Shown here piece by piece: positions 1 through 9,353 of a stretch of DNA of 64,000 bases; the first letter of the stretch is position 1, and each line of letters begins with the position of its first letter. The notes below the pieces were generated by a model. The model saw only the letters and a list, made by a program, of their open reading frames with translations. It searched no databases and was not told the origin of the DNA. A program made the translations under genes and the position numbers. The DNA lies in contig CM055103.1 of assembly GCA_029204225.1 (NCBI GenBank), positions 27,574,315 to 27,638,314 on the forward strand. Direction: 5' to 3'. This stretch comes from Diphasiastrum complanatum. Lineage: Eukaryota; Streptophyta; Lycopodiopsida; Lycopodiales; Lycopodiaceae.

Positions 1-330
1 AACTCGGCAAAGGTTTTCTAATAAAGGGTAAAAAGTTATCAGCTCTGATGACGCTTTTTGTCTCTTTTTTGACCAATCTGGCAGATTTGACCGATTTTTG
101 TTATTTCTCTGATATCTCAGATTCAAATGGATCTTAAGATTGGTGATCTAAATAGCTTTCCTTGTTATTAATCAGATTAGATTTCAAAAAAGCCAATCCA
201 CTCAAGTCAAGCAAAATCAATCTCGAACTAACCCTAAAATGCAGATCTAACACTATTCATGCCATGACAAGATGCCTAATGCAAGATAACCATCCAACAA
301 TCATGCTGTAAATTGTAAAATTGGCGTAGC
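1..330 (-). mobile_element. Gypsy element P, start of internal region
   Basis: This is the sequence just downstream of the primer site of a minus-strand Gypsy element whose body lies off the left edge. No reading frame is recognisable; it is probably the untranslated leader before gag. The assignment rests only on the adjacent primer site and LTR. Confidence 0.5.
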
Positions 331-348
331 TCCCCGACAATGGCACCA
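331..348 (-). other. Primer binding site, tRNA-Asp type (element P)
   Basis: Read on the minus strand this begins TGGTGCCATTGTCGGGGA, matching the 3' end of plant tRNA-Asp(GUC) at 15 of 18 positions (from memory of the tRNA). It lies four bases from the LTR end. Gypsy lineages of the Athila/Tat group commonly use such a primer site. Confidence 0.65.
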
Positions 349-352
349 AAAT

Positions 353-1120
353 TGTAGTGGGTTTCTTTCCTTGCCTAACTTGAATCCAAGATCTAGTCAA
401 TCTAGCATCAAAGAGATGGAGTTAGTTGTCACGCGTAGGTTCATTCCCATGAGAGCGATAGTTTAGTTCAGATTTCAACATGAATGGAGGATTCAGATCT
501 ATCTCTACATCCATTAACCCTACTCTTTAACACTACACATCCCTTAACACTTACAATCCCTTAACACTACACATCCACAACAGAGATAGCTTACTCTTCC
601 TCTCTCTCCCTTTCTCTCTCATAAAAAGTATAATACGGTACAATCCCAAAAACACTCAGATCCAACAATTAGCAAAATCCAAATAAGCATGAGAGATGGA
701 GGAAAAGTGATAAAGAGCAAGGACATTCATCAATCCATTTCTGAAGAGAACCAATCTGCTTTATTGAAATGAGAAAATGAACATGAGGAGCAACTCGAGA
801 TGGTCCCTTCTTATAGTAGAGAGGAGGACCCTGGCCTCTGAATCCTATTGGTCCAGTCTTGCCTCTCTTTTTATTCAAATTTAAAAAAGTGTGGGAACCA
901 TCAAAATTGGAGGGAAACCCAACTTTATTCACTAACTTGACATTTAGGCCCTACGACATTAAAAGACCCGCAAAAAGGCCTAAAGTCCTTTTATTAACTT
1001 TTAATAATCAATCAAATAACTGTGTGATCATCGGGTTGGACCTACACACGCAGGGTGTCAAATCCCTCTCACTTATTAGCTAGGGTTAGGGTTGCCTTGA
1101 GATCCGCAAACCCTCCAACA
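353..1120 (-). mobile_element. 5' LTR of Gypsy element P
   Basis: A 768-base LTR that on the minus strand starts TGTTGGAGGG and ends CCCACTACA, with the tRNA-Asp-like primer site just inside. Its first roughly 275 bases (plus-strand 845-1120) match, inverted, the LTR start at 4287-4565, so P and fragment B are one family. The 3' partner lies outside the window. The bases beyond its outer end (AGACA) continue the duplicated unit seen undisrupted at 11558, so that copy shows the empty insertion site. Confidence 0.8.
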
Positions 1121-1889
1121 AGACAATTGCAAACAAGTAAGTAGCTTGGACCGATACATGAAGTGTGGGACAAATCCCCAAACTAGCATTCCTACCTGGT
1201 AATGTACGGTTCTCATAACTTCTTGAGCAAATCCATGCTATGCAAGAGTCCGCAAGCTAACAAACCATTATATTATATTTGAATCATGATTGTGACTTAA
1301 AATATACTCAAACACAATACCCATATGCATGCAAAAAAGAGTTTGTAACCACTCATTCATGGAATAAATGAGGGTTATCATTTTACTTATGATGAGCAAT
1401 GATTCTGCACATTGTGGTCCTGCTTGCTAGAGAAAGAAATATGTAACAAGATGATTTAAGAATCATCTTGTTCGTACAATGATTGATAATCTCTTATGCT
1501 ACCGACATACACTTTTGAAGTATTATTACAATAACCACCGAGATATGTGAGAAGCACCAACCTGAATGGTAGACGCTAGCGACTCTTGTGAAGTGGTCAT
1601 GTTTGTTTTTTAATGTTAAAAATTCATATACATAGTCATACGCACGACAGACATGTTATTGTTATAATCCGTAACTTTTGAAAATCCATTATCAAAGCTT
1701 TTGTAGAGGTCTGTTAAAGTATAGCTCTTGCATAGCTTTGAAAACAAAGATTAAGAGCAGTGTACATACCTTCTCTTGATGTATATTGAAAACCAATTGG
1801 TATGAATCTAATATTTGTGCTACGTCGCTGCTATATTGTGGAAGACAGAGATGATAGCAAGCAACGTCAAAAAACATATGCTTTAAGAG
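1121..1889. repeat. Duplicated unit, copy 1
   Basis: About 770 bases closely matching 11558-12352 by eye, in the same orientation. It is bounded on the left by element P's LTR and on the right by Copia A's LTR, both of which inserted into it. No convincing protein or transposon ends are seen, so its identity is unknown. Confidence 0.8.
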
Positions 1890-2646
1890 TGTAGGAAAAA
1901 TACTAAGAATTCTCCTTCAGAGAACACGATGAAAGTTTGAATGAATCAAACTAATATCAATGTTGTCTTCGATCGGGTTTGATTCTAGTCTATGTACTAA
2001 TAGAGCAGTTTTTACCTTGATTGAATAAAGCATGTGGATTTAAGAGATATATTGTGTGACTATTATAGACAATTTTAGACAATCAAAACAACTGATAAAA
2101 TCAATTGTTGAGAAACTTGATCAAAAATGGATTTTTATAATTCTGAATCTGATTCTGATTCTTCAGTATACATCTCTTGCTGCCTTGTTGGTTTCTCTGT
2201 TGTATTTACAATGAGTAGTGCACATGTATTTATATTGTTACAGGATAGGTCTTTTGGCCTTCTTCCTTTTGTAACATCCAATCTAACCGTTAAGACGGTT
2301 GATACTCAACAAACATTTTATTTTTAGACTCAAAAAATGTTCTGTTTCCAGACTCGAATGGTTTTTGTTCACGAATTATTCGCGACAATTTGTCTGTTCG
2401 CGACAGTTTTGAGTTTTGCGTTTTGCGACAGTTTTGCAATAGTTTCGAGTTTGAACAAGAATCAAAAATCTTTTCCGACAATTTATTGTTCGCGAATCTT
2501 TTGAGTTTCAACAAGATATTGTTCGTGAAAGTTTTGAGTTTCAAGATACTTTCGAGTTTCGAGTTTGAATCTGTTTCTCAATCTTTGTCAATTAAACTGT
2601 GCACTTTCTTGGTAGAACCGAGATTTGTTTGTTGAGGTGTTCTACA
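1890..2646 (-). mobile_element. 3' LTR of Copia A
   Basis: On the minus strand it starts TGTAGAACACC directly after a purine-rich tract and ends TTTTTCCTACA. The end portion (plus-strand 1890-2125) matches 10278-10514, the other LTR. The middle is rich in short TTCGCGA-like words also seen in the Copia H and J LTRs. Confidence 0.8.
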
Positions 2647-3283
2647 GCTCCCTCCAAAGTGGATATTTGGATTAACCCCAATCTTCTTTTCTGCTTCTCG
2701 AACAAAGCTTTACTGAGTGGCTTTGTAAATATATCAGCTATCATTTCCTCTGTAGGTATGAAGACTGTCTTCAGTATCTTCTTTTCGACTAAGTCCCAAA
2801 TAACATGATACTTGATAGTTATATGCTTCATTTTTGAATGAAACACATGATCTTTCATAAGATAGATTGCTGAAGTGTTATCCATTAGTAAGACATAAGA
2901 TTCAGAAATAGTTTCATCAAATCTTTCCAACATTTGTTTGATCCATATCAGCTCGTTTGCCATCTTAGCTGCTGCTACATATTCAGCCTCACACAAAGAT
3001 TGAGCTACTATTGTTTGCTTCTTGCTTATCCAAAGTATGGTTGCCAGATGCTAGAGTACAACCTCCTGAAATACTTTTGCTATTATCCTTCATGGATTCC
3101 CAGCTTGCATCACTGTAAGATTCGATCCGAAATCCAGCTTCCTTCGAATAACACAGTCCATAGTCTTTCGTTTCTTGGAGATATTGTACTACTCTTTTTG
3201 CTAACTTCCAATGCAACAATTTTTGGTTTTGATTAAATTGTCTTAGGCTGTATACTGCAAATGCTATATCAGGTCTGGTGTTG
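2592..3283 (-). pseudogene. Copia A RNase H and end of reverse transcriptase
   Basis: Two overlapping minus frames give the end of reverse transcriptase (TRPDIAFAVYSL) and then the Copia RNase H block, with EAEYVAAAKMANELIW, DNTSAIYL, a KHITIKYHVI-like segment and IADIFTKPL. The frame changes near 2995. At the upstream end the protein breaks off at 3283 where fragment B begins; its missing partner resumes at 5400. RNase H would remove genomic RNA during reverse transcription, but this copy is split and frameshifted and so inactive. Confidence 0.85.
2647..2659 (-). other. Polypurine tract, Copia A
   Basis: On the minus strand, CTTTGGAGGGAGC immediately precedes the LTR start TGTAGAAC. This is the expected position and composition for the plus-strand priming tract of an LTR element. 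Confidence 0.7.
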
Positions 3284-3309
3284 CCGGACCACAAATCCCC
3301 GTACCAGTC

Positions 3310-4236
3310 ATGCCACAATTCTCCCCTTCGTGCCAAGAAGCCGTACCAATGGATACAGGGGTTGATTCGAGCATGGACCAGGGGGGAGCTCTAGATATAG
3401 CAGACCAACCGCCAACCATACTGGCAGTACAAGTGGGTCCATCTTCATCAAGGACAACACCTCTATTCAGAAGGCCCATCAGCATCGAGGACCAGATCCA
3501 GACCTTCTTAAAGCAACATCTGCATGAGTCCTCACGTGGTGGATGGATTCTGAAGCTTAAGACCTCCGAGATCAAGGCCGACAAAGAGTTGGACAAAATA
3601 CCTACATTGGGAGAGCAGCCGACATGGAGAATCACAGTTTTTGAGAAAACTCCGGAATCAATTAGGAGTTACGTCTCCAGCCCTCGCCAATTGCGGGTAG
3701 ATCCCTATTACATGCCAATGTCGCGAAGAAATAAATGGAAAGATTTGCGATTGGCTATGGACAAAATCACCATCCATACGTCCAATTGGCCAATCATCCA
3801 TCAGCCTTACAGCTGGACCATCTCAGTGGATTTCCACTGCGTCTTACAAGCCTATCAACAAGAGTATGTCCACTCTCCAGATCCAACGGTGCAACAATCG
3901 ACAATGTTTGCTAAAGATCTAACTCTGTTGGCGTCAGTGGCAACCAAATGGGACGATTGTCTCCCTCCTCTGGCATTCGATCCAAATAAGCCGATGGCCT
4001 CAGAGAAAATCAAAGATCAGTTGCCGGTTGCTCGTTTATATTTTTGTGCGGCAATGATGGGAGGCTCCTGGGAATCACGCTTCACATCATGGACGACCTC
4101 CAGGTGGATTGCCGGAGCCCACCGTTGTTTCCTACCACACAATTTGGATTTTAATACTGCACACCTCGATTTTATGGAGAAGGTGCAGTATCATTTAATC
4201 AAGATTCGGCCCGAAGCCAATAAAAGTCCCCAATAA
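3310..4236 (+). CDS. Accessory ORF upstream of a Gypsy 3' LTR (B)
   Basis: An open 308-codon frame that ends about 50 bases before the polypurine tract and LTR, so it lies where env-like or other extra ORFs of Athila/Tat-type Gypsy elements lie. I do not recognise the protein. It shares a clear domain with the minus-strand ORF at 18290-19205 in Gypsy C, in the same position. Shared motifs include HESSRG (residues 72-77), PDPTV (190-194), TKWD (212-215), FDPN (223-226) and DQLP (236-239). The first 60 residues are Ser/Pro/Gln-rich and low complexity. No signal peptide or membrane segment is evident, so an envelope role is not supported. The start codon is the first ATG after the junction and may not be the original one. 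Confidence 0.65.
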   Translation: MPQFSPSCQEAVPMDTGVDSSMDQGGALDIADQPPTILAVQVGPSSSRTTPLFRRPISIEDQIQTFLKQHLHESSRGGWILKLKTSEIKADKELDKIPTLGEQPTWRITVFEKTPESIRSYVSSPRQLRVDPYYMPMSRRNKWKDLRLAMDKITIHTSNWPIIHQPYSWTISVDFHCVLQAYQQEYVHSPDPTVQQSTMFAKDLTLLASVATKWDDCLPPLAFDPNKPMASEKIKDQLPVARLYFCAAMMGGSWESRFTSWTTSRWIAGAHRCFLPHNLDFNTAHLDFMEKVQYHLIKIRPEANKSPQ

Positions 4237-4272
4237 CTGCATATTGCAGGTGTCGTGGGACCGCCACCAGTT

Positions 4273-4286
4273 TTGGTGGGGGATAC
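4273..4286 (+). other. Polypurine tract, Gypsy fragment B
   Basis: TTTTGGTGGGGGAT followed by AC and the LTR start TGTTGGAGGG. Its position between ORF and LTR fixes fragment B's orientation as plus. Confidence 0.65.
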
Positions 4287-4565
4287 TGTTGGAGGGTTTG
4301 CGGATCTCAAGGCAATCCTAACCCTAGTTAATAAGTGAGAGGGATTTGGCACCCTGCGTGTGTAAGTCCAACCTGATGATCACACAGTTATTTGATTGAT
4401 TAGTTAAAAGTTAATAAAATGACTTTAGGCCTTTTTGCGGGACTTTTAATGTCACAGGGCCTAAATGTCAAGTTAGTGAATAGAGTTGGGTTTCCCTCCA
4501 ATTTTGATGGTTCCCACACTTTTTTAAATTTGAATCAAAAGAGAGACAAGACTGAACCAGTAGGT
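4287..4565 (+). mobile_element. Truncated 3' LTR of Gypsy fragment B
   Basis: Starts TGTTGGAGGG and follows the inverted LTR of element P closely for about 280 bases, then stops abruptly at CCAGTAGGT. The sequence after this point is unrelated to the P LTR and is coding in character. The break is a rearrangement junction and not an LTR end. Confidence 0.8.
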
Positions 4566-5414
4566 GAATCTACTGCTGGTGTTGAAGATGTCAGCCAGCA
4601 ACCTCATACGAAAGATAGTCCAGCCGCACTTCGGGTCGACAAAGCTATAAAATCACCAAAACAGTTCGACGCCACAGTGCCTGAAGGGTTTGAAGAGGAA
4701 GACCATTTTGAAGAAGAAGACATAGTGGCACCTATTCCACGCCAACCAAGGACAGCTCCATCAAGTCCTCCTGTTGCTGCCGCCTCCACAATTGTCGATT
4801 CTGAGGATGCTCTAGGTTTGGTTTCAAGCCTTGCGCAAGTGATCTAGTCGATGCTGGATAAAAAGAAGAAAATAGAACAGCGAATCTCTGATCTGGGGTC
4901 CGAAAACACTCTGATCAGCCAGAAACTTGTCCAGCTGGATTGAGAGTTGAAGATTGCCAAACAACACGAAGACAAGGTTGAAGCCGAAAAGAATTTGGCC
5001 CAGCAACAAGCTGATCACTTGGAAGAATACATCAGCTCCCTGCAAAACGCCTTAACAACCGCACAAGATCAGGTGGATAAGGTCGTGCAGGATGCCAAGC
5101 AATAGGTGCAGCTGCTGAAGGGGCAATTACAGATGGCTAAACAAGATTGCATGTGGCTTCAAGGTGAATTGGATGTGACCACCCTTGAGCGTGATGCATA
5201 TCTTCAAACGCAAATACCAGATCATCCGGTCACACCGACGGAGATTGCGTATTTGTTCAAAAAAGTGGAGACATACAAAGTGGCCCTTCAGGGATTTCAA
5301 GGCCACTTTGACAGGTTCAAAGGAACAGTTTCAATCGAGTTGGCAAAGGCTAAAGAGACCATCACTGCCTATGAAAAAGCAGCCACTCGAGTTGTCTGCA
5401 AGATACAACAATGA
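4566..5414 (+). pseudogene. Acidic and coiled-coil ORF with three in-frame stops
   Basis: One plus frame runs from the LTR junction to 5414. It begins with an acidic, Pro-rich stretch (EEEDHFEEEDIV), continues with a long heptad-rich helix full of Lys, Glu and Gln, and ends with ITAYEKAATRVV. It is broken by TAG (4845), TGA (4941) and TAG (5103). Each is one C-to-T change from Gln or Arg, so the frame was recently longer. I do not recognise a family; the composition suits a Gypsy gag-like or accessory structural protein. The last bases overlap the resumption of Copia A on the other strand. Confidence 0.6.
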
Positions 5415-5513
5415 TCCAATTAGCCTTCGATAGGGTGTATTGGCCATTCGTTTCTCTTCTTTGAGAGTCTGCAGACAATCTGTCTTACTCAGTATTCTTC
5501 CAGGTGTCATGGG
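5400..5513 (-). pseudogene. Copia A reverse transcriptase fragment
   Basis: The minus strand reads TPMTPGRILSK followed by NTPYRRLIGSLLYLA, the block that in Copia reverse transcriptase immediately precedes TRPDIAF, found here at 3264-3283. This confirms that fragment B is an insertion. On its other side the fragment is cut by Copia J's LTR at 5514; the catalytic core upstream of it is missing. Confidence 0.8.
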
Positions 5514-6363
5514 TGTCACGGAAGTGGAAAACTATGTTCAGTGTCGTGAAAGCGAAATTGTTTCTTTTCGTTTTTGTTTTCGTATTTGTGAACGATTTCG
5601 TGTCTTTGAATTTTCCTTTGCGCGAAAACTTTTATAGGAACCTAGACACTCGACTGCACATCACAGAACACATTTCTTTCTAGCAATCAAGACAAATGAC
5701 ACAAGACAAGGAGATGCACGAAAATAGAGCGACTGTATTATCAGTTAAAATTTTAGAGCGAGATCATCAGTGTCTCGCTCGTTGGCAGAATGACACTCTG
5801 CTCTTTCGATGTGTTCTGTTCGTTGGTAGACTTTCATGCACAACTCTATTGTTTCTAGTATTTTTCTTTTTTGCTCTACTCGCTACGTTTCTCTCTCTGT
5901 CTCTTACAATTTTTTTTGTTTATTCAGATCTTATGTTTATGATCCAGAAAGGATAGTTTATACCTCCACAGTGTGCATTTTACAAGATGGCTAAACACAA
6001 AAATCACAAGACTAGTTAACGCTAATCAACTAGTCAGCTACTCTCTATCGTTGCCACTTGTTTCGCCTGGGCGTGAAGTCTACGACTCCAAGCACGTTGA
6101 GCTGCCAGCTGGCAGCACGAAAGATTCTCCTTTGTTTGCTTCGTTGCTTTCGTTTGCTTTTTTTCTTTTCGTTTCTTTCATAATATTTCATTTTGTGTCC
6201 CTTTGCAGTTTGCGGTCTTGGAGGTGTGTTTATGATTCGTGAATGATTCGCGAATCGTTCGTGCTTCGAGTCAAGGGACGTTGACTGTCGTGAATTGTTC
6301 TCATTCGACCTTTGTTTCTTGTTCGTGCTGCGACAAAGTTGCAGAAGTTCACCATTTCTGACA
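5514..6363 (-). mobile_element. 3' LTR of Copia J
   Basis: 850 bases, starting TGTCAGAAATGG on the minus strand after the tract GGTTCAAGAGGGAG and ending in GTGACA. It matches 6990-7781 and the two Copia H LTRs. A perfect 8-base inverted repeat with a 10-base loop lies at 6010-6035. Confidence 0.85.
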
Positions 6364-6716
6364 CTCCCTCTTGAACCTTGTAGCTTTGTACGTTTAATCC
6401 AATTGTCTTTTTGCTTGGCAAATAGTGGCTTGTCGAGCTGCTTCGTGAGCAGATCTGCAATCATGTCTTCTGATTTTATATACTGGACCTGGAGCTCTCC
6501 TTTCAAGATCAAATCTCGAATGTGATGATATTTCAGAGGTATGTGTTTTGTCTTTGAATGGAATACAGGATCTTGGGACAGATAGATGGCACTCTGAAAG
6601 TCCATCATCATCGTGCTTGGCCCTTCTTGTGGTATCCCGATTGCCTCGAGCATCATCTGCAGCCACACTACCTCATTCGCCACCTTTGAAGCTGCGACAT
6701 ATTCAGCTTCAATCTA
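6364..6716 (-). pseudogene. Copia J RNase H fragment
   Basis: The minus frame reads MANEVVWLQMMLEAIGIPQ, then SAIYLSQDPVFHSKTKHI, LKYHHIRDLI and DMIADLLTKQLDKPLF, the C-terminal half of Copia RNase H. The same residues occur in Copia H at 39504-39746. Upstream it runs directly into gag sequence at about 6716, where the two parts are joined by a deletion. Confidence 0.8.
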
Positions 6717-6924
6717 CATGAGTAGATCTTCATTTATGGACGAAACGATGATCGTCATTGTGTGCTCATCTTTTCTGATCCATTCACCTCTCCTCGGGTC
6801 TCTCTCTAGAGGCTGCACCTTTGAGAGTTCGGTCACCGAACAGATGCCTTCGCCCTTCAGAAGTGTTTTCTGTAATTTGCGCCATAAGACTGATTGCTAC
6901 TCTTGTCTGGATTGTTGCAGCCAT
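6717..6924 (-). pseudogene. Copia J gag N-terminal fragment
   Basis: Corresponds to 42760-42980 of Copia H, beginning ATGGCTGCAACAATCCAGAC on the minus strand. It includes the conserved early gag segment around the WI.KDE-like motif but contains indels and is cut after about 70 codons by the internal deletion. Confidence 0.7.
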
Positions 6925-6977
6925 ATTGTGTTGTCTGGAAAAATCACTGTTGGGATATCAGTAGTGACAACCTGTGT

Positions 6978-7781
6978 GCTCTGATACCATGTCGCGGGAG
7001 CGGAAAACTTTGTTCAGTGTCATGAAAGCGAAATTGTTTCCTTTCTTTTTCTTTTCGTATTCACGAACAATTTCGTGTCTTTGAATTTTCTTTTGCGCGG
7101 AAGCTTTTACAGGAACCTAGATACTCGACGACACATCACAGAACACATTTCTTTCTAGCAATCAAGACCGACGACACAAGACAAGGAGATGCACAAAAAT
7201 AGAGTGACTGTATTATCAGTCAAAATTCTAGAGCGAGGTCGTCAGTGTCTCGCTCATTGGTGGAATGACATTCTACTCTTTCGCTGTGTTTTGCTCGTTG
7301 GCAGACTTTCATGCACAGCTCTATTGTTTTTAGTATTTTTCCTTTCTACTCTACTCGCTATGTTTCTCTCTCTGTCTCTTATAGTTTTTTAGTCTATTCA
7401 GATCTTACGTTTATGATCAAGAAAAGATAGTTTATACCTCCACAATGTGGAGTTTACAGGATGGCTAAACGTAGAAATCACAAGACTAGTTAACGCTAAT
7501 CAACTAGTCAGTTACTCTCCATCGTTGCCTTGCATTTCACCTGGGCGTGAAGTCTATGACTCCAAGCCCATTAAGCTGCCAACTAGCAGCGCAAAAGATT
7601 TCCCTTCATTTGCTTTGTTTTCTTCATTTGCTTTCGTTCTTTTCATTTCTTTCGTAATATTTCATTTTGCATCCCTTTGCGGTTTGTGGTCCTGGAGGTG
7701 TGTTTACAATTTGCGAATCGTTTGTGCTTCAAATCAAGGGACATTGACTGTAGCGAATTGTTCTCGTTCAATCTTTGTCGA
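6978..7781 (-). mobile_element. Primer site and truncated 5' LTR of Copia J
   Basis: TGGTATCAGAGC on the minus strand (6978-6989) is the initiator-Met tRNA primer site. The LTR starts at 6990 on the plus strand and follows the left LTR until about 7781, then switches to Copia A coding sequence, so its outer end is lost. It carries the same 8-base inverted repeat around 7480-7510. Confidence 0.8.
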
Positions 7782-8620
7782 TCAGATCTTCTCGTAGTTT
7801 GTATAGGTCTCAAATTCAATTCTGCATTTTTAGGTTCGACCTGGTCTGCCTGAATTCGAATTGGTGATTCGAGTCTTTCAGGTACTCGAATTTTAACTCC
7901 CTCTGAATCTGGTAATTCTAGTTCATCATCTGCTTGTTTTACTTCTGTCATTGGTAACTCATAATAAGTCTTGAGAATTTCATAGCCGACCAAGTCAATG
8001 TCTGCTATGTACTTTGACTCATCGAATTTGACATCTTGAACAATTTCTATTATGCCAGTTTCGGGTATATAGACTCGATAATATGATGAATGTAACTCAA
8101 ATCCTACTAGAAAACCTTGTTCTATTTTTTCATCGAGTTTCTTTCTCAATTTGCCTGGTATGTGCATATAAACTACACATCCGAATGTCCAAACATGAGC
8201 CAGATTTGGCTTTGACTTCCACCATACTTCGTGAGGAGTTTTATCCGGTATTCGAGATTTCAGAATTTAATTCTGAAGATAGTTCGACGTAGCCACTACT
8301 TCTACCCACAACTGTTTTGATAATACCTCAAATAGTGTAAAAAGTTTTGAATTCGTTGGAAATCTACTCACCTCCACGATCTGTGCAAATTTGCTTCAAC
8401 TTGTTGTCTATCTGCTTCTCATCCCAATTGGTATACTCAACGAATTTTTCAAAAGCTTTTGATTTTCTACGAATAAAGTATACTACAGCAAACTTGCTGA
8501 AGTCATCAATAAATGTTATGAAGTACTTTGCATCACCTAATGACAATACTCCAAATGGTCCACAAATATCTGAATGCACAATTTTTAGTACCTTGGGTTG
8601 CTTTATAAACATCTTTACTG
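7782..8620 (-). pseudogene. Copia A integrase fragment and linker
   Basis: Minus frames give integrase core motifs KIVHSDICGPFG, YFITFIDDFSKFAVVYFI and the second-Asp region TDRGGE, then after a gap LSKQLWVEVVATSNYL, FGCVVYMHIPGK and GFLVGFELHSSYYRVY, followed by an acidic linker ending LRPIQTTRRSDR. About 75 residues around the catalytic Glu are missing between TDRGGE and LSKQLW, so this integrase cannot be active. The linker breaks at Copia J. Confidence 0.8.
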
Positions 8621-9350
8621 AAAGGTGTTCGAATCATTTTGTCTTTAAGACAGGATTCGTAGGTAGTTCGAATATCTCGACTCTTGAATTTGACTCCTTC
8701 AATTCTCTGACTCTGGTTGGCTTGGTACAAGGCTTCCATGTTCATGTGACATAACCTCTTGTGCCACAGAATATATGTTGATTCTTGAGTTTGATTTGCT
8801 TGTTCGACTCGAGTTCGAATGCTCTCAAGTCATACAAATTACCTTCTCTGTTACCTTTAGCAACTAGGTTATCAAAATCTTCATCGAACAATTTACAAGA
8901 GTCCCTTGTGAAGGTTACTGATATTCATGTGTCGACTATCTTTGCCACGGATAGAAGATCTTTATCAAGAGTAGGAACATAGAGAACTTCCTCCAGTTTC
9001 TTGTCACCCTGATTCGTGTTTGATCACAATACACCAGTCCCATCAACTACATGCTTAGAACCGTCTCCAAGTATAATGAATATGGAATAATTTGTCTTCT
9101 TATACTCAGACAAAATTTGTTTTGAAAAAACAAAATGCGAGATGGCTCCCGAATCAAGTATTACTTCTCAAATTTTCAAATTTGATGAACAACATAGATC
9201 AACACAAACATATGCTGCTGAGTTTCTTGTTGTCTTGTCTTCTGCTGTTCTGGAGCATTCTGCTTTGTCTTCGACAAAATTTGAATCTGAAGGTTCGCTT
9301 CGATTCTGCTCCTTGTTTCTAGGATTTTGATAACAGTCTACTGTTGCATG
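8621..9350 (-). pseudogene. Copia A protease and integrase N-terminal remnants
   Basis: Broken minus frames show an aspartic-protease-like VILDSGAISHFV, a following LGDGSKHVV and LYVPTLDKDLLSVAKI, then NMEALYQANQSQRIEG of the integrase zinc-binding region. There are several stops and shifts. A second zinc knuckle of gag (CIHCHK, stop, GHATVDC) spans the gag end near 9350. Confidence 0.7.
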
Positions 9351-9353
9351 ACC

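Larger units (their letters stand above)
3284..5399 (+). mobile_element. Gypsy fragment B inserted in Copia A
   Basis: This block interrupts Copia A between the SLLYLA and TRPDIAF motifs of reverse transcriptase. It contains a plus-strand accessory ORF, a polypurine tract, the first 280 bases of a Gypsy LTR of the P family, and then a coiled-coil reading frame. The LTR is not completed, so the block is a rearranged piece and not a full element. No clear target duplication is seen at its edges. Confidence 0.7.
5514..7781 (-). mobile_element. Copia J, internally deleted (non-autonomous)
   Basis: Left LTR 5514-6363, RNase H piece 6364-6716, start of gag 6717-6924, primer site 6978-6989 and right LTR 6990-7781. 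It is the same family as Copia H (38596-43842) but lacks everything between early gag and RNase H, leaving about 2.27 kb. The last 60 or so bases of the right LTR are gone together with about 1 kb of Copia A, implying one later deletion. It inserted in the minus orientation into Copia A. Confidence 0.8.

Noticed and set aside
3264-3635. 123-codon minus frame opposite the accessory ORF
   Set aside because: It is the antisense shadow of the plus-strand ORF, which has a homologue in Gypsy C.
5185-5433. 82-codon plus frame overlapping the coiled-coil ORF
   Set aside because: It is the +1 frame of the coiled-coil region, very basic and without motifs.
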